A DNA stretch of 64,000 bases from Oscillospiraceae bacterium (GTDB lineage: Bacteria; Bacillota; Clostridia; Oscillospirales; Oscillospiraceae): NCBI GenBank assembly GCA_910575265.1, contig CAJTEA010000004.1, forward strand, positions 143,275 through 207,274, written 5' to 3'. The position numbers and the translations under genes were made by a program. Numbering within the stretch: the stretch's first letter is position 1; every line of letters begins with the position of its first letter. Below, piece by piece: positions 34,222 through 42,671 of the stretch. A model generated the notes under the pieces. It ran no database searches. It saw only the letters and a list, made by a program, of their open reading frames with translations, and was not told the origin of the DNA.

Positions 34222-34908
34222 CTATCCTAAAACCGCATGCCATAGAGCTGAGATTGGCATAACCAAGATTAATGATGGTAACAGGCATGTTACACGCATC
34301 CGCTTAATTTCCGCAATCCGCAACCCGGTTACTAAAGCGATTACACCGCCACAAGCGCTAAAGTCGGCAAGCATATAGGCATTTGTACAGGGCATAATGA
34401 AACCAGCGCAGAAAAATAACAGCAAATACAGTGCCAACTGTGGTATAGCAATCAGTACGACACTAGCTCCCAAATTAGCGGCAAAAATGGCACCTCCCGC
34501 AAAGTCCAGTATCCCTTTTGTCAGAATAAGGGATGCGTCCCCCGTCAGACCTTCAGTCATAGCCCCCATCAGGCCCAAACTGCCCGAGCACATCAACACC
34601 ATCACACTGATGTAACGCTGAATGAAATCCTTGTCCTCTTTACCGTGGCTGATTCGTATAGACAACTGTTCCAGATGCTCATCCAGCTTTAGCCCCTCGC
34701 CGATAATTGCTCCCAAAATAAGCGCCAACATCACGGGTGAGAGGGATTGCGTCTGTCCAATCAGATTCACGCCCACGGCAATGGAAGTGACCCCAAAAAA
34801 TTTTGATAGATAGTCACGGATCCGCTGGGGGAAATAGATTCCTCCAATGCTCCCCAGCAGTCCGCCCAATGCCAGACAGGCGCAGTCAATAATAATTCCG
34901 CAAGGCAT
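34222..34908 (-). CDS. DUF554 family membrane protein
   Basis: A 228-aa polytopic membrane protein matching DUF554 (YqgA/YdfK type), with about seven helices. Recognisable parts are GGLLGSIGGIYFPQRIRDYL, LILGAIIGEGLKLDEHLEQL and FAGGAIFAANLGASVVLIAI. Transport function is suspected for the family, but no substrate is known. It follows the GltS-like transporter by 13 bp with AAGGGAG before the ATG, so it is the last gene of the M20 amidohydrolase operon and may assist uptake or efflux of the same compound. Confidence 0.85.
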   Translation of the reverse strand: MPCGIIIDCACLALGGLLGSIGGIYFPQRIRDYLSKFFGVTSIAVGVNLIGQTQSLSPVMLALILGAIIGEGLKLDEHLEQLSIRISHGKEDKDFIQRYISVMVLMCSGSLGLMGAMTEGLTGDASLILTKGILDFAGGAIFAANLGASVVLIAIPQLALYLLLFFCAGFIMPCTNAYMLADFSACGGVIALVTGLRIAEIKRMRVTCLLPSLILVMPISALWHAVLG

Positions 34909-34921
34909 ATAAACCGCTCCC

Positions 34922-36085
34922 TTAGACCAGCTTTACCACATAGCTGGCAATGATAACGGATGCAATGGTTACCGTGGCGATACCAGCGGTGACAATTTTA
35001 GGCACCAGATAATTATTTAACGCGGAACGTTCTTCGTCATTGGAGCCACAGGCCTTGGCCACATCTTGAGAGATGAACAGGGTTGTGGGAAACCCATACA
35101 TGCAGGTCAAACTCATCGCAATAGCCAGATAGGGATTCGTCTTGGTAAATTTAGCGATAACGATAGAAACCAAGCCGGCGAACAGACTGCCCAGCCCCAG
35201 AACAACCAGGATGGGAACGATCATTCCCAGTACGTCCTGGGGTGTAATATAGGAAAAACTTTCAAACAGGCTGGCCAGAATCAGGACCAGGAACAGGCTG
35301 GAGCAGCCGGTTTTTGCCATAGCGTTTTCCTCTAAAAGCCCAAGCTGAGTGAAGATCAGGCCGATAAACATGGCCATAACCATATAGTGGACTATGCCAT
35401 TAGTGAATCCCGCCAGGAAATTGGCCAGGGCGGCAGCCACGGCTAACTTAGCCAGGATAATGATGCTGGTGCCCATAGACTGTGGGAGCTGAAGCGGCTT
35501 TTTCTTTTCCCTCGTGGCCTCCGTTACCGCACCGCCATACAGCGCCAGGTTGTTCTTGTCCTTTAGGAAATCCTTGGCGGCCCTGCGCATCATAATGGTG
35601 GAAAGAGGGAGTCCCACCAGGGTTTGTACGGTTAAAAGCATATTGCACAGGGCCGACAAGTACTCCCGCCCGTCGGCGTTGAAATGATCCCGCATAATGA
35701 TAACCGCGGAGATGGAGCCGGCAAATACTGGAGCACCGGCCGCAGCTTGTTCTTGGCCGATGATCAGCGAACCAACTAGGATAATGCCCGCTACACCCAC
35801 GATCACGGAAACCACGCTGATAATAATAGTTTTCCACTGACGGATCAGCTCCGTCAAATTAATTGTAGAGCCCACGCCGGCAATCAGGATTCCGCTGATA
35901 ACTGAGCCGATGACATTCAGTCCTGCATCAGCCACCAGCGTTTTGGGAAATCCCAGCCAGAAAAAGAGAAGCATCAGAATTGCGCCGACCAGCGGCTGAG
36001 ACAAAATAGCGTTTGTTTTTGCGGAACAGAATTCGCCGATGGCGAAAATGACCAAAACAATGGCCAAAGCGTAAATAGCTGTCAA
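34922..36085 (-). CDS. Polytopic transporter, GltS-like ion:solute carrier
   Basis: A 387-aa membrane protein with about ten to twelve helices in two halves separated by a charged cytoplasmic loop (KDFLKDKNNLALYG). I choose TTG 36085 because AAAGGAGAG lies 8 bp ahead; the upstream ATG would overlap the preceding gene by 16 bp and lacks a site. Repeats such as SGILIAGVGSTINLTEL and GLLEENAMAKTGCSSL recall the sodium/glutamate symporter superfamily, but I cannot name the substrate. It lies between the M20 amidohydrolase and DUF554, so it may import the amide or peptide that the hydrolase cleaves. Confidence 0.75.
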   Translation of the reverse strand: MTAIYALAIVLVIFAIGEFCSAKTNAILSQPLVGAILMLLFFWLGFPKTLVADAGLNVIGSVISGILIAGVGSTINLTELIRQWKTIIISVVSVIVGVAGIILVGSLIIGQEQAAAGAPVFAGSISAVIIMRDHFNADGREYLSALCNMLLTVQTLVGLPLSTIMMRRAAKDFLKDKNNLALYGGAVTEATREKKKPLQLPQSMGTSIIILAKLAVAAALANFLAGFTNGIVHYMVMAMFIGLIFTQLGLLEENAMAKTGCSSLFLVLILASLFESFSYITPQDVLGMIVPILVVLGLGSLFAGLVSIVIAKFTKTNPYLAIAMSLTCMYGFPTTLFISQDVAKACGSNDEERSALNNYLVPKIVTAGIATVTIASVIIASYVVKLV

Positions 36086-36105
36086 AAAAATCTCTCCTTT
36101 ATTAT

Positions 36106-37275
36106 TCAGCGGCGCAGCCACTCATAGGCGCAATGGGCCAGCAGAGCGGCACCTGTGGTTAATATCTTCTCATTGTAACGAACATACGGGTTATGGTTGG
36201 GATAACATTTGCCCTCCTCTGGACAGCACCCAAGCAGAAACATGACAGACGGGACCTGCTGGCTGTAGAAGCCGAAATCGTCGGAAACCTGAAGTCGATA
36301 ATTCGGTTGGGTGACAAATTCTGTGCCAAAGCTGGTTAAACATTCCGCCAGCGCTTCCGCTAGGCCGGGATCGTTGTATGTACAGGGACAGTGCTCCGTA
36401 AAGCGCAGCTGAGCCGATGCACCCAAAGCCTGGGCAGTGTAAGTGACTGCTTGCTTCATACGCTCCTGAATGGTACGACACAGCTGGTTGTCAAAGGTAC
36501 GCAGCGTGCCCCAGAGTCGGGCCTGATCGGGGATGATGTTTGTTGCGCTGCCAGATTCCATCTGGCATACATTCAATACTACGTTTTGATCCGGAGGAAC
36601 TGCCTTTACTTGGAGCGACTGAAGAGCCAGGATGATGTGGGCTGCCGTGCTGATGGGATCTATGGCCAGGTGGGGGGACGCGGCGTGCCCTCCCTTTCCG
36701 GCCACCTCAATTTCGAACATATCGGTGGAGGAAAGGATCGTTCCTTTTGGATAATATAGATGTCCGACAGGCAGTGTAGGCATCACATGAATCCCCAGAA
36801 CAGCATCTACTCTGGGATGCTCCAGGGTCCCGGCTCGCAGCATGGCCGCGGCACCCTCCAATGTTTCCTCGCCCGCCTGAAAGATCAGTTTGACCTGTCC
36901 GGCTAGTTCTGGTTCCCGCTCTTTCAACAGTTGGGCGGCTCCCAAAAGAAGTGTGGTGTGCAAATCGTGACCGCAGGTATGGGCACATCCAGGTACTTGA
37001 GACGCGAAGGGTTCTCCGCTTTTCTCCTCCATGGGTAGAGCATCCATATCCACACGCAACAGAATTCTTTTTCCTGTGTCCGTACCTGCCTGGGTTACTA
37101 GTCCAGCTCCTGGGATTTCCTGAACCGAATAGCCCAGATCTTCCAGCCGACCTTTTACATAGGCAGAGGTTTTGGGAAGCTGAGTTCCAAGTTCCGGACA
37201 CTGGTGTAACGTACGTCGGTTTTTGGAGAGTGATTCCTTCAGTTCCAGGCTTCGTGTAAGAAAATCATGTTTCAT
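36106..37275 (-). CDS. M20D family amidohydrolase
   Basis: Zinc-dependent hydrolase of N-acyl amino acids or related amides (IAA-amino acid hydrolase/hippurate hydrolase group). The ATG at 37275 is preferred because GGAGGT lies 7 bp upstream; an ATG six bases earlier is too close. The 389-aa protein has VDMDALPMEEKSGEPF, metal ligands in CAHTCGHDLHTTLLLGAA and the catalytic Glu pair in FQAGEETLEGAAAM, with a lid dimerisation domain in the middle. It leads the transporter-DUF554 operon and is controlled, probably, by the LysR gene just upstream. Confidence 0.9.
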   Translation of the reverse strand: MKHDFLTRSLELKESLSKNRRTLHQCPELGTQLPKTSAYVKGRLEDLGYSVQEIPGAGLVTQAGTDTGKRILLRVDMDALPMEEKSGEPFASQVPGCAHTCGHDLHTTLLLGAAQLLKEREPELAGQVKLIFQAGEETLEGAAAMLRAGTLEHPRVDAVLGIHVMPTLPVGHLYYPKGTILSSTDMFEIEVAGKGGHAASPHLAIDPISTAAHIILALQSLQVKAVPPDQNVVLNVCQMESGSATNIIPDQARLWGTLRTFDNQLCRTIQERMKQAVTYTAQALGASAQLRFTEHCPCTYNDPGLAEALAECLTSFGTEFVTQPNYRLQVSDDFGFYSQQVPSVMFLLGCCPEEGKCYPNHNPYVRYNEKILTTGAALLAHCAYEWLRR

Positions 37276-37368
37276 ACTCATACCTCCGCATTAGCTGGCC
37301 AGCCAATAAAATAAAAATCTCGCCAAGCAAATAATAGCATTAGCAAGATTTTTTGTACAATATTTATA

Positions 37369-37386
37369 ATTTATACTTGTATAAAT
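37369..37386. promoter_or_regulatory. Perfect palindrome, likely LysR binding site
   Basis: ATTTATAC-TT-GTATAAAT, an 8-bp perfect inverted repeat with the LysR T-N11-A pattern, lies between the lysR stop and the amidohydrolase start. The adjacent AT-rich stretch (TACAATATTTATAAT) may hold the amidohydrolase promoter. Confidence 0.6.
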
Positions 37387-37391
37387 CAGAT

Positions 37392-38303
37392 TTATACTGC
37401 CTGTTGGATAAAATCGGATAGAAGCTGGCTTTGTTTATTCAGGGGCCGTTTTCTGGTAAAAACAACTGCTACGTTATACTGGCAGGGTGGGTCAAAGGGT
37501 AGCAGTATGCAGGAATTGTGCCCTGAGGATTCCTTCTGGTACTGAGTGGGGGTGAACCAAGGATCGTAATAAGTTAATCCCACACCATCGTTGTTTTCAA
37601 TATACCGGAAATAGGAATCCAGCATCATGGAAGACATATGCGGCTTTAATTCAAGCACTCGGTTCGGATAGGCATCCTGCAGGATGCGAAAAATATAGCT
37701 GTCCATAGGGTCCTTGAGGGACAGCGAGATCAGAGGTTGACGCTCAAATTCTTCCAATGTTACCGCCGGAGCCTGGCTGATCAGGTTCTGTTTGCTTACA
37801 CACACTCGTAGTTCTCCCTGAAATAGAGGACGGATCACCAGATTTTTTTCTAAATCTTTGGAGACAGCTACAACACCCAGATCCAACTCACCATTTTCCA
37901 GTTGTTTTGCGATAGCGGGCGTAGGGCTCTCGTTTTCCATCACGGTGATACCGGGGTATTGATTCCGAAAACGACTGAGTATGGTCGAAAGGGATGAGCG
38001 AATTTGAACTGCGTAGCCAATACGCACCCGCTCCTCTCTCCGGCGCAGGAAAGCGTGTATCTCTTGCTCGGTTTCTTCCAATGTCTGGATAAGATAGCGG
38101 GCCCTTTGCAGCACAAACGCTCCTTCCGGTGTGGGTGTAAATTCTCCCCGGCAGCGGTCAATCAGGCAGACATTCAGTTCATTTTCCAGGTCCCGAACCG
38201 CTATAGTGACAGAAGGCTGGGTTACATGGAGGATTTGTGCTGCTTTGGTAAAACTCTTTTCCCGGCAAACAGCTTCAAAATAAGTTAACTTTCGGAAATC
38301 CAT
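37392..38303 (-). CDS. LysR-family transcriptional regulator
   Basis: A 303-aa regulator with an N-terminal winged helix (MDFRKLTYFEAVCREKSFTK, then AAQILHVTQPSVTIAVRDLE) and a periplasmic-binding-protein-like effector domain (about 95-300). I use the ATG that begins MDFRKLTYF as in the family; upstream ATG and GTG codons with an overlapping GGGGAGG are possible. It is encoded in the same direction as the M20 amidohydrolase operon, about 110 bp upstream, with a palindrome between, and probably activates that operon in response to its substrate. Confidence 0.88.
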   Translation of the reverse strand: MDFRKLTYFEAVCREKSFTKAAQILHVTQPSVTIAVRDLENELNVCLIDRCRGEFTPTPEGAFVLQRARYLIQTLEETEQEIHAFLRRREERVRIGYAVQIRSSLSTILSRFRNQYPGITVMENESPTPAIAKQLENGELDLGVVAVSKDLEKNLVIRPLFQGELRVCVSKQNLISQAPAVTLEEFERQPLISLSLKDPMDSYIFRILQDAYPNRVLELKPHMSSMMLDSYFRYIENNDGVGLTYYDPWFTPTQYQKESSGHNSCILLPFDPPCQYNVAVVFTRKRPLNKQSQLLSDFIQQAV

Positions 38304-38596
38304 TGCCTGTTCCATCCTCCCCACTAAGATATCACACCATAATCATACATAAAGATCAAGTAAAGTCAAGTGCAAAATAAGTTGACCTATGTCAGGGAAA
38401 GCAGGGGCAAACACTTTCATCTTCGCCTGTTACTCAGAAGACGCCGCTATGCTTATCTGGTTGATAATCATGAAAATATAATACTGTACATAAATAGGGT
38501 CTGCTCCGCAAGTCAGAATATATTGAAAACAGTGCATTTCAAGGCAGAATGATGTAAAATAGGCGCAAGGAAATTTGAGAAAAAACATGGAAAAGC

Positions 38597-38821
38597 TTGC
38601 GCTTATGGGGCGGAGGAGCGGTATACAGCGCGATTCGTGAACAATGGCTACCCTGCTCACCCGGCACGGACGGCGTTAGGCGCGCTGCTGACCGGCCGAA
38701 CCGGCCGGTTCCGGCGTTCCAGGCCCTGGCGGAGTATTGGCTGGGTATGATCGGGGTGGATCTGGCAGAGCGGGGAGAGCTGTCATACGAGGAAATGTGG
38801 AAACAATTTAGCGTATTTTGA
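38597..38821 (+). pseudogene. Possible gene remnant in 38.3-38.9 kb gap
   Basis: An open frame with a TTG start and no ribosome site. Its last ~30 codons (ALAEYWLGMIGVDLAERGEL, then SYEEMWKQF) look like real helical protein, while the first half looks random. A strong + strand terminator follows at 38873, as expected after a genuine gene end. I take it as the 3' remnant of a deleted + strand gene. The remaining 270 bp up to lysR hold nothing I can identify. Confidence 0.3.
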
Positions 38822-38872
38822 ATAAGGCAACCGTTTGCCAAATATTTTGTTGATGGCTAAAAGAGATAAAAG

Positions 38873-38908
38873 GAGTGCTCACAAGAGGGAATTGTGAGCA
38901 CTCTTTTT
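38873..38908 (+). terminator. Strong rho-independent terminator
   Basis: GAGTGCTCACAA/TTGTGAGCACTC, a 12-bp perfect stem with a 7-nt loop, followed by TTTTTGTTTG. It is oriented for + strand transcription and faces the end of the NicX/M29-like gene. Confidence 0.88.
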
Positions 38909-38942
38909 GTTTGCGGAAAGAAAAAGGGGGAGTATTATATCA

Positions 38943-39983
38943 TCAGGGATGAAGTTTCTGTGCCATTTCGACCAGGTCGGGATGCACTACCTTGCCGCAG
39001 TCCAGAACCTGTACGCCATCCAGCCAGACGGAGGTGTTCAGACAGATCCCGTCGCAGTGGGAGGCAGCGTTAACCCCGTCAGGAGGACAGTCGGCGGCGG
39101 GGAGGTAGCCGATGCCCCATTCGGTGCCACCCCACACCCGCTCGTCCTCCACGCAGTTACCGCAAAGGGTGGCCTTGGGATGGAAGCCATAGCAGACATG
39201 GGCCATCCGGCGCATAAGGGGATCATGGAAGCCCTCCACCCACGCCTCAAATTTCTGGGCGTCCGCGCCGCCGGTGATCTCAGTCACGTAGCCCTTCTCA
39301 ATTTTCAGGGCGATGGGGGTCTGAAGCAGGCCGTTAGAGGGGCAGAGGCTGCCGTCAAACACCAGAGTGCCGTGGAGTGTTTCCTCCCTGTGGAACCAGC
39401 AGATCTGTCCGGAGGGATAGGCGGTCCCGGGGACATCGGCGAGGCCCAATTCACAGTAGAAGGGACAGTTGGGGTCGTTGTCAAACTCCAGGTCTGTGCC
39501 GGCGGGAGAGGTCATTTTCACGTGTTTGGCGTGTTTAGTCATTTCGGTGACCTTCCGCTGGAAAGCAGCTAGAAGCTCAAAGTCCACATCGTTGAGCAGC
39601 CGGTTGGCCAGGCCAGGCTCAAAGCCGGGGAGGCTGAGGTGGCGCAGATTTTTATTGAGGCTCAGCGCAATCTCCTGCGCGCTGGAGTAGAGAATCCACA
39701 TGCCGCCGAGCTCAATCCACACGTCGCTGTTCCCGATGGCCGCGCCAATGGATTGGTAGGGAACATCCTTGTCCGCATCCTTCCCCACGCCGCCGGGGGT
39801 GCGGTACCACAGGACGAGGGGCTTTCCGCCTGCGGCCAGCACAGCGCCAGCAATCGCGTTTGTCAGGCTTTCATCTGTGGAGCTGTCCGCGGTAATGGCG
39901 ACAAGCTCGCCCTGCTTGACCTTACACAGGTCATGAACGATCGCGAAGGCCGCCTGCCCCATTTCGAATTCCAAGGTCTTCAT
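38943..39983 (-). CDS. NicX/M29-aminopeptidase-like metalloenzyme
   Basis: A 346-aa protein resembling the group that includes M29 thermophilic aminopeptidases and 2,5-dihydroxypyridine 5,6-dioxygenase (NicX). Family-like parts are MTSPAGTDLEFDND, FDGSLCPSNGLLQTPI and the metal-site region CYGFHPKATLCGNCVEDERVWGGTEWGIGY (written here in one stretch of separate motifs: GFHPKA, NCVEDERVWG). The later H-x-D in ASHCDGICLNTSVWLDG is also typical. GGAGGAAA precedes the ATG. It is divergent from pucR with 87 bp between them. Substrate is unknown; the PucR-NCS1-M20 context suggests an N-heterocycle or a derived amide. Confidence 0.65.
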   Translation of the reverse strand: MKTLEFEMGQAAFAIVHDLCKVKQGELVAITADSSTDESLTNAIAGAVLAAGGKPLVLWYRTPGGVGKDADKDVPYQSIGAAIGNSDVWIELGGMWILYSSAQEIALSLNKNLRHLSLPGFEPGLANRLLNDVDFELLAAFQRKVTEMTKHAKHVKMTSPAGTDLEFDNDPNCPFYCELGLADVPGTAYPSGQICWFHREETLHGTLVFDGSLCPSNGLLQTPIALKIEKGYVTEITGGADAQKFEAWVEGFHDPLMRRMAHVCYGFHPKATLCGNCVEDERVWGGTEWGIGYLPAADCPPDGVNAASHCDGICLNTSVWLDGVQVLDCGKVVHPDLVEMAQKLHP

Positions 39984-40070
39984 ACTGTTTCCTCCTAAAT
40001 TTTATTTATGTTGAATTTGCTTTGATAAACTGATAAAATGACAGCCAGAAACGAATAAGGAGGCGCTCCT

Positions 40071-41204
40071 ATGGCTATTACAGTTGCTGAATTGCTGAGG
40101 CTCTCTCTGTTTAAAACCGCGCGCCTGATTTCCGGGAAAGATGGCCTCGCCCGCCGCGTTGAGCAGATTTCAGTTTTTGACTGTCCGTTTACGCCTGAAG
40201 ACGCGAATATCATTTCAAAGGGAGACGCCTTTATCTCCGGCCTGTACCAGTTTCGCGAGAACCCCCACACCCTTGTGGAATTTGTCCGGTTTTTATATCT
40301 GACCGAAACGAGCTGTCTTTTGGTGACAGATGAAAATATAGACCTGTTTACGGGAGATGTATTAGATGTGCTCTCCCGGATTCCCTATCCAATCATCAGC
40401 TTTCCCAAGCAGTACTCCTATGTGAAAATTATGGAGACTGTACGCAGCCAGATTTTTCAATATAACCGCGGCGGCTCAGCGGAGTGGGCGCTGCACACAA
40501 TTCTGAACCAAAACATCAGCGGATTCGACCTGAGAGAGATGATTTATCAGCTGAATCCAAGCTTTGAGTCGAATATTGCCGTTCTATCGTTTTTTCCAAA
40601 GAAGACGCCGCTGTCTGGCGCGGCCAGCCTGGATGGGTTGCTGAAAAAGCAGGAGCTGTTTGTGTTTTACCAGCGTCACTGTATGATCCTTGCAAGTGAT
40701 TCGGATAAGGGACTGCTCGCTTCGCGCGTCAAATATTTGAAAAGCAGCCTGCCCTCCCATGTCTCAGATGTGTACTGCGGGATCAGCCCGATTTATCCGC
40801 TGTATGACATCAAGCTGGCAATTTTAAACGCCAATTTTTTACTGACCAAATCCACCATCACTGGCAGCGACTTTTGTACGGCGGAGGCCTTTGACAGTCT
40901 TGACCTGTTGATTGCCTTCCGTTACGATCAGGCGGTGCAGGACTACTATAAACGCCTTTACAACCTGATCCAAACCTTTGACAATGACGGCAATCTGGAA
41001 TTGATTAAAACCATCCAGACCTTTATCCTCTGTAAGGGCAGCTATAAGGAGACGGCAAAGAGCCTTTCCCAGCACGAGAATACGATCCGTTACCGCCTGA
41101 ACCGGCTGCGCGGGCTTTTGGGCGTGGAGGACGATGTGATCCTGTTCCATGAGACGATGTCCGTTTTTGTCAAGCTCCACCTGCTTTTTTCCAAGACTGT
41201 GTGA
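40071..41204 (+). CDS. PucR-family transcriptional regulator
   Basis: A 377-aa regulator. Residues 1-125 are the PucR N-terminal domain (MAITVAELLRLSLFKTARLI, ISKGDAFISGLYQF), a central GGDEF-like/sensor region follows, and the C-terminal helix-turn-helix of the PucR/CdaR type reads GSYKETAKSLSQHENTIRYR. PucR proteins usually control purine or other nitrogen-compound catabolism and transport. AAGGAGG lies before the ATG. It is divergent from the NicX/M29-like gene and upstream of an NCS1 permease and an M20 dipeptidase, so all four genes are probably its regulon. Confidence 0.9.
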   Translation: MAITVAELLRLSLFKTARLISGKDGLARRVEQISVFDCPFTPEDANIISKGDAFISGLYQFRENPHTLVEFVRFLYLTETSCLLVTDENIDLFTGDVLDVLSRIPYPIISFPKQYSYVKIMETVRSQIFQYNRGGSAEWALHTILNQNISGFDLREMIYQLNPSFESNIAVLSFFPKKTPLSGAASLDGLLKKQELFVFYQRHCMILASDSDKGLLASRVKYLKSSLPSHVSDVYCGISPIYPLYDIKLAILNANFLLTKSTITGSDFCTAEAFDSLDLLIAFRYDQAVQDYYKRLYNLIQTFDNDGNLELIKTIQTFILCKGSYKETAKSLSQHENTIRYRLNRLRGLLGVEDDVILFHETMSVFVKLHLLFSKTV

Positions 41205-41266
41205 AATGCGGAAGTTTTTGGTGAACTGTGCCAAATTCTACTCCTTTATACCTGGAGTGTCATTGT

Positions 41267-41305
41267 AAAATCCCCAAAAATTAAAATGTAATTTTTGGGG
41301 ATTTT
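41267..41305 (+). terminator. 17-bp perfect hairpin after pucR
   Basis: AAAATCCCCAAAAATTA and its exact complement with a 5-nt loop; the right arm ends in TTTT. It separates pucR from the permease gene, which starts 86 bp later and so needs its own promoter or read-through. Confidence 0.85.
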
Positions 41306-41390
41306 CCTTTGCTTTTCCGCAGTAAATAATTCTATAATGACAGCAGTTTTGTACCGTACAGACAAATTTTTATTATGGAGGGGAAGACAA

Positions 41391-42656
41391 ATGTCAGACA
41401 AAAAGGCAAAGAAGCTGAACATTGAGACCAGAACCCTGGAACGTGTGACAAATGAGGAGCGCAAGAGCTGGCTCTCTGTCGCCGCCATTGAGGCGGGCGT
41501 ACTGATCTGCGTGCCCAGCCTGATGCTGGGCGGAATGCTGGCGGGGGCCATGCCCATGAACCAGGCGCTGCTGGCGGGGACTGTGGGGTATGTGATAGCG
41601 GTCCTTCTGACCGCCGTGATCGGGATGGAGGGCTATGACCTGGGGATTCCGTTGTGTGTTCTGTCTCTGTCCTCCTTTGGGAAAAAGGGCGGCAAATATG
41701 TGGCGACCACCCTGCTAGTCCTATCCCTGATGGGGTGGTTTGCCGTCCAGGCCTATGTGTGCGGCTCTGCCTTCTCCAATATGCTCAGCGGCTTTCTGCG
41801 CATTGAGGTCCCGGTTGGGGTCTCCGTTCTGGTCTGGGGCATCATTATGCTCCTGACGGCGGTCTACGGCATTGATGCCTTGAAGTGGCTGAACTACGCC
41901 GCCGTCCCCGCTCTGGTGCTTGTCACGATGCTGGGCTGCTTCCTCGCGGTTCAGAAGTTCAGCCTGAGCGGATTGGATACCCCGGTGACACAGACCATGA
42001 CATTTTTGGGCGGCGTCGGCCTCACCTTCAGCTTCAACGCCACCGGCATGGTGATTGCGCCGGACTATACCCGCTACAACAAGAGCCGAAAGGACGCGGC
42101 GAAGTCCATGATTCTGGGGATTCTGCCCGCGGGCCTGCTGATGTTTTACATGGGCGCCGTGATGAGCAAGCTGACCGGCCTCTATGACATCAGCCTGATT
42201 ATGGGCGAGGTGGGCATCCCCATCCTGGGCATCGTTGTCCTGATCCTGGCTACCTGGACCAGCAACACGACGAACGCCTACAGCGCAGGTATCAGCATGG
42301 TGATGCTTTTTAATCTGAAGGACGATAAACGGGCGGTTACCACGCTTGTGGCGGGAGTTGCCGGCACGATTCTGGCCCTGCTTGGACTGTCCAGCTATTT
42401 TGAAGAGGTTTTGAATGTGTTAGGCTACGCCTTTGCTCCTATGGCGGGTATCCTGATTGCGGATTACTGGATTTTGATGAAAGGCCGGCCCGAAAGCTGG
42501 AAGGAAACGCCAGGAGTTGACATCTCCGGCCTGGTATCCTGGTGTATCGGCGTCGTGGTTTCTGTTGCGATTCCCTACGGCCTGCCAGTGCTGAATGGCC
42601 TGATCGTCGCTGGCGCTGTGTATTGGGTCATGCGCCGCATGCTGACCAGGGTTTAG
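41391..42656 (+). CDS. NCS1 family permease (CodB-like)
   Basis: Nucleobase:cation symporter-1 type importer. The start at 41391 has GGAGGGGAAG upstream, giving 421 aa with twelve helices. Family features include RTLERVTNEERKSWLSVAAI at the N-terminus, GGVGLTFSFNATGMVIAPDY in the substrate region and TWTSNTTNAYSAGISM. Cytosine, purines, allantoin, hydantoins and thiamine precursors are known substrates of the family, and sequence alone does not decide. The gene lies between pucR and the M20 dipeptidase; the latter starts 15 bp after its stop. Confidence 0.9.
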   Translation: MSDKKAKKLNIETRTLERVTNEERKSWLSVAAIEAGVLICVPSLMLGGMLAGAMPMNQALLAGTVGYVIAVLLTAVIGMEGYDLGIPLCVLSLSSFGKKGGKYVATTLLVLSLMGWFAVQAYVCGSAFSNMLSGFLRIEVPVGVSVLVWGIIMLLTAVYGIDALKWLNYAAVPALVLVTMLGCFLAVQKFSLSGLDTPVTQTMTFLGGVGLTFSFNATGMVIAPDYTRYNKSRKDAAKSMILGILPAGLLMFYMGAVMSKLTGLYDISLIMGEVGIPILGIVVLILATWTSNTTNAYSAGISMVMLFNLKDDKRAVTTLVAGVAGTILALLGLSSYFEEVLNVLGYAFAPMAGILIADYWILMKGRPESWKETPGVDISGLVSWCIGVVVSVAIPYGLPVLNGLIVAGAVYWVMRRMLTRV

Positions 42657-42671
42657 GGAGGCTTGGCAAAA

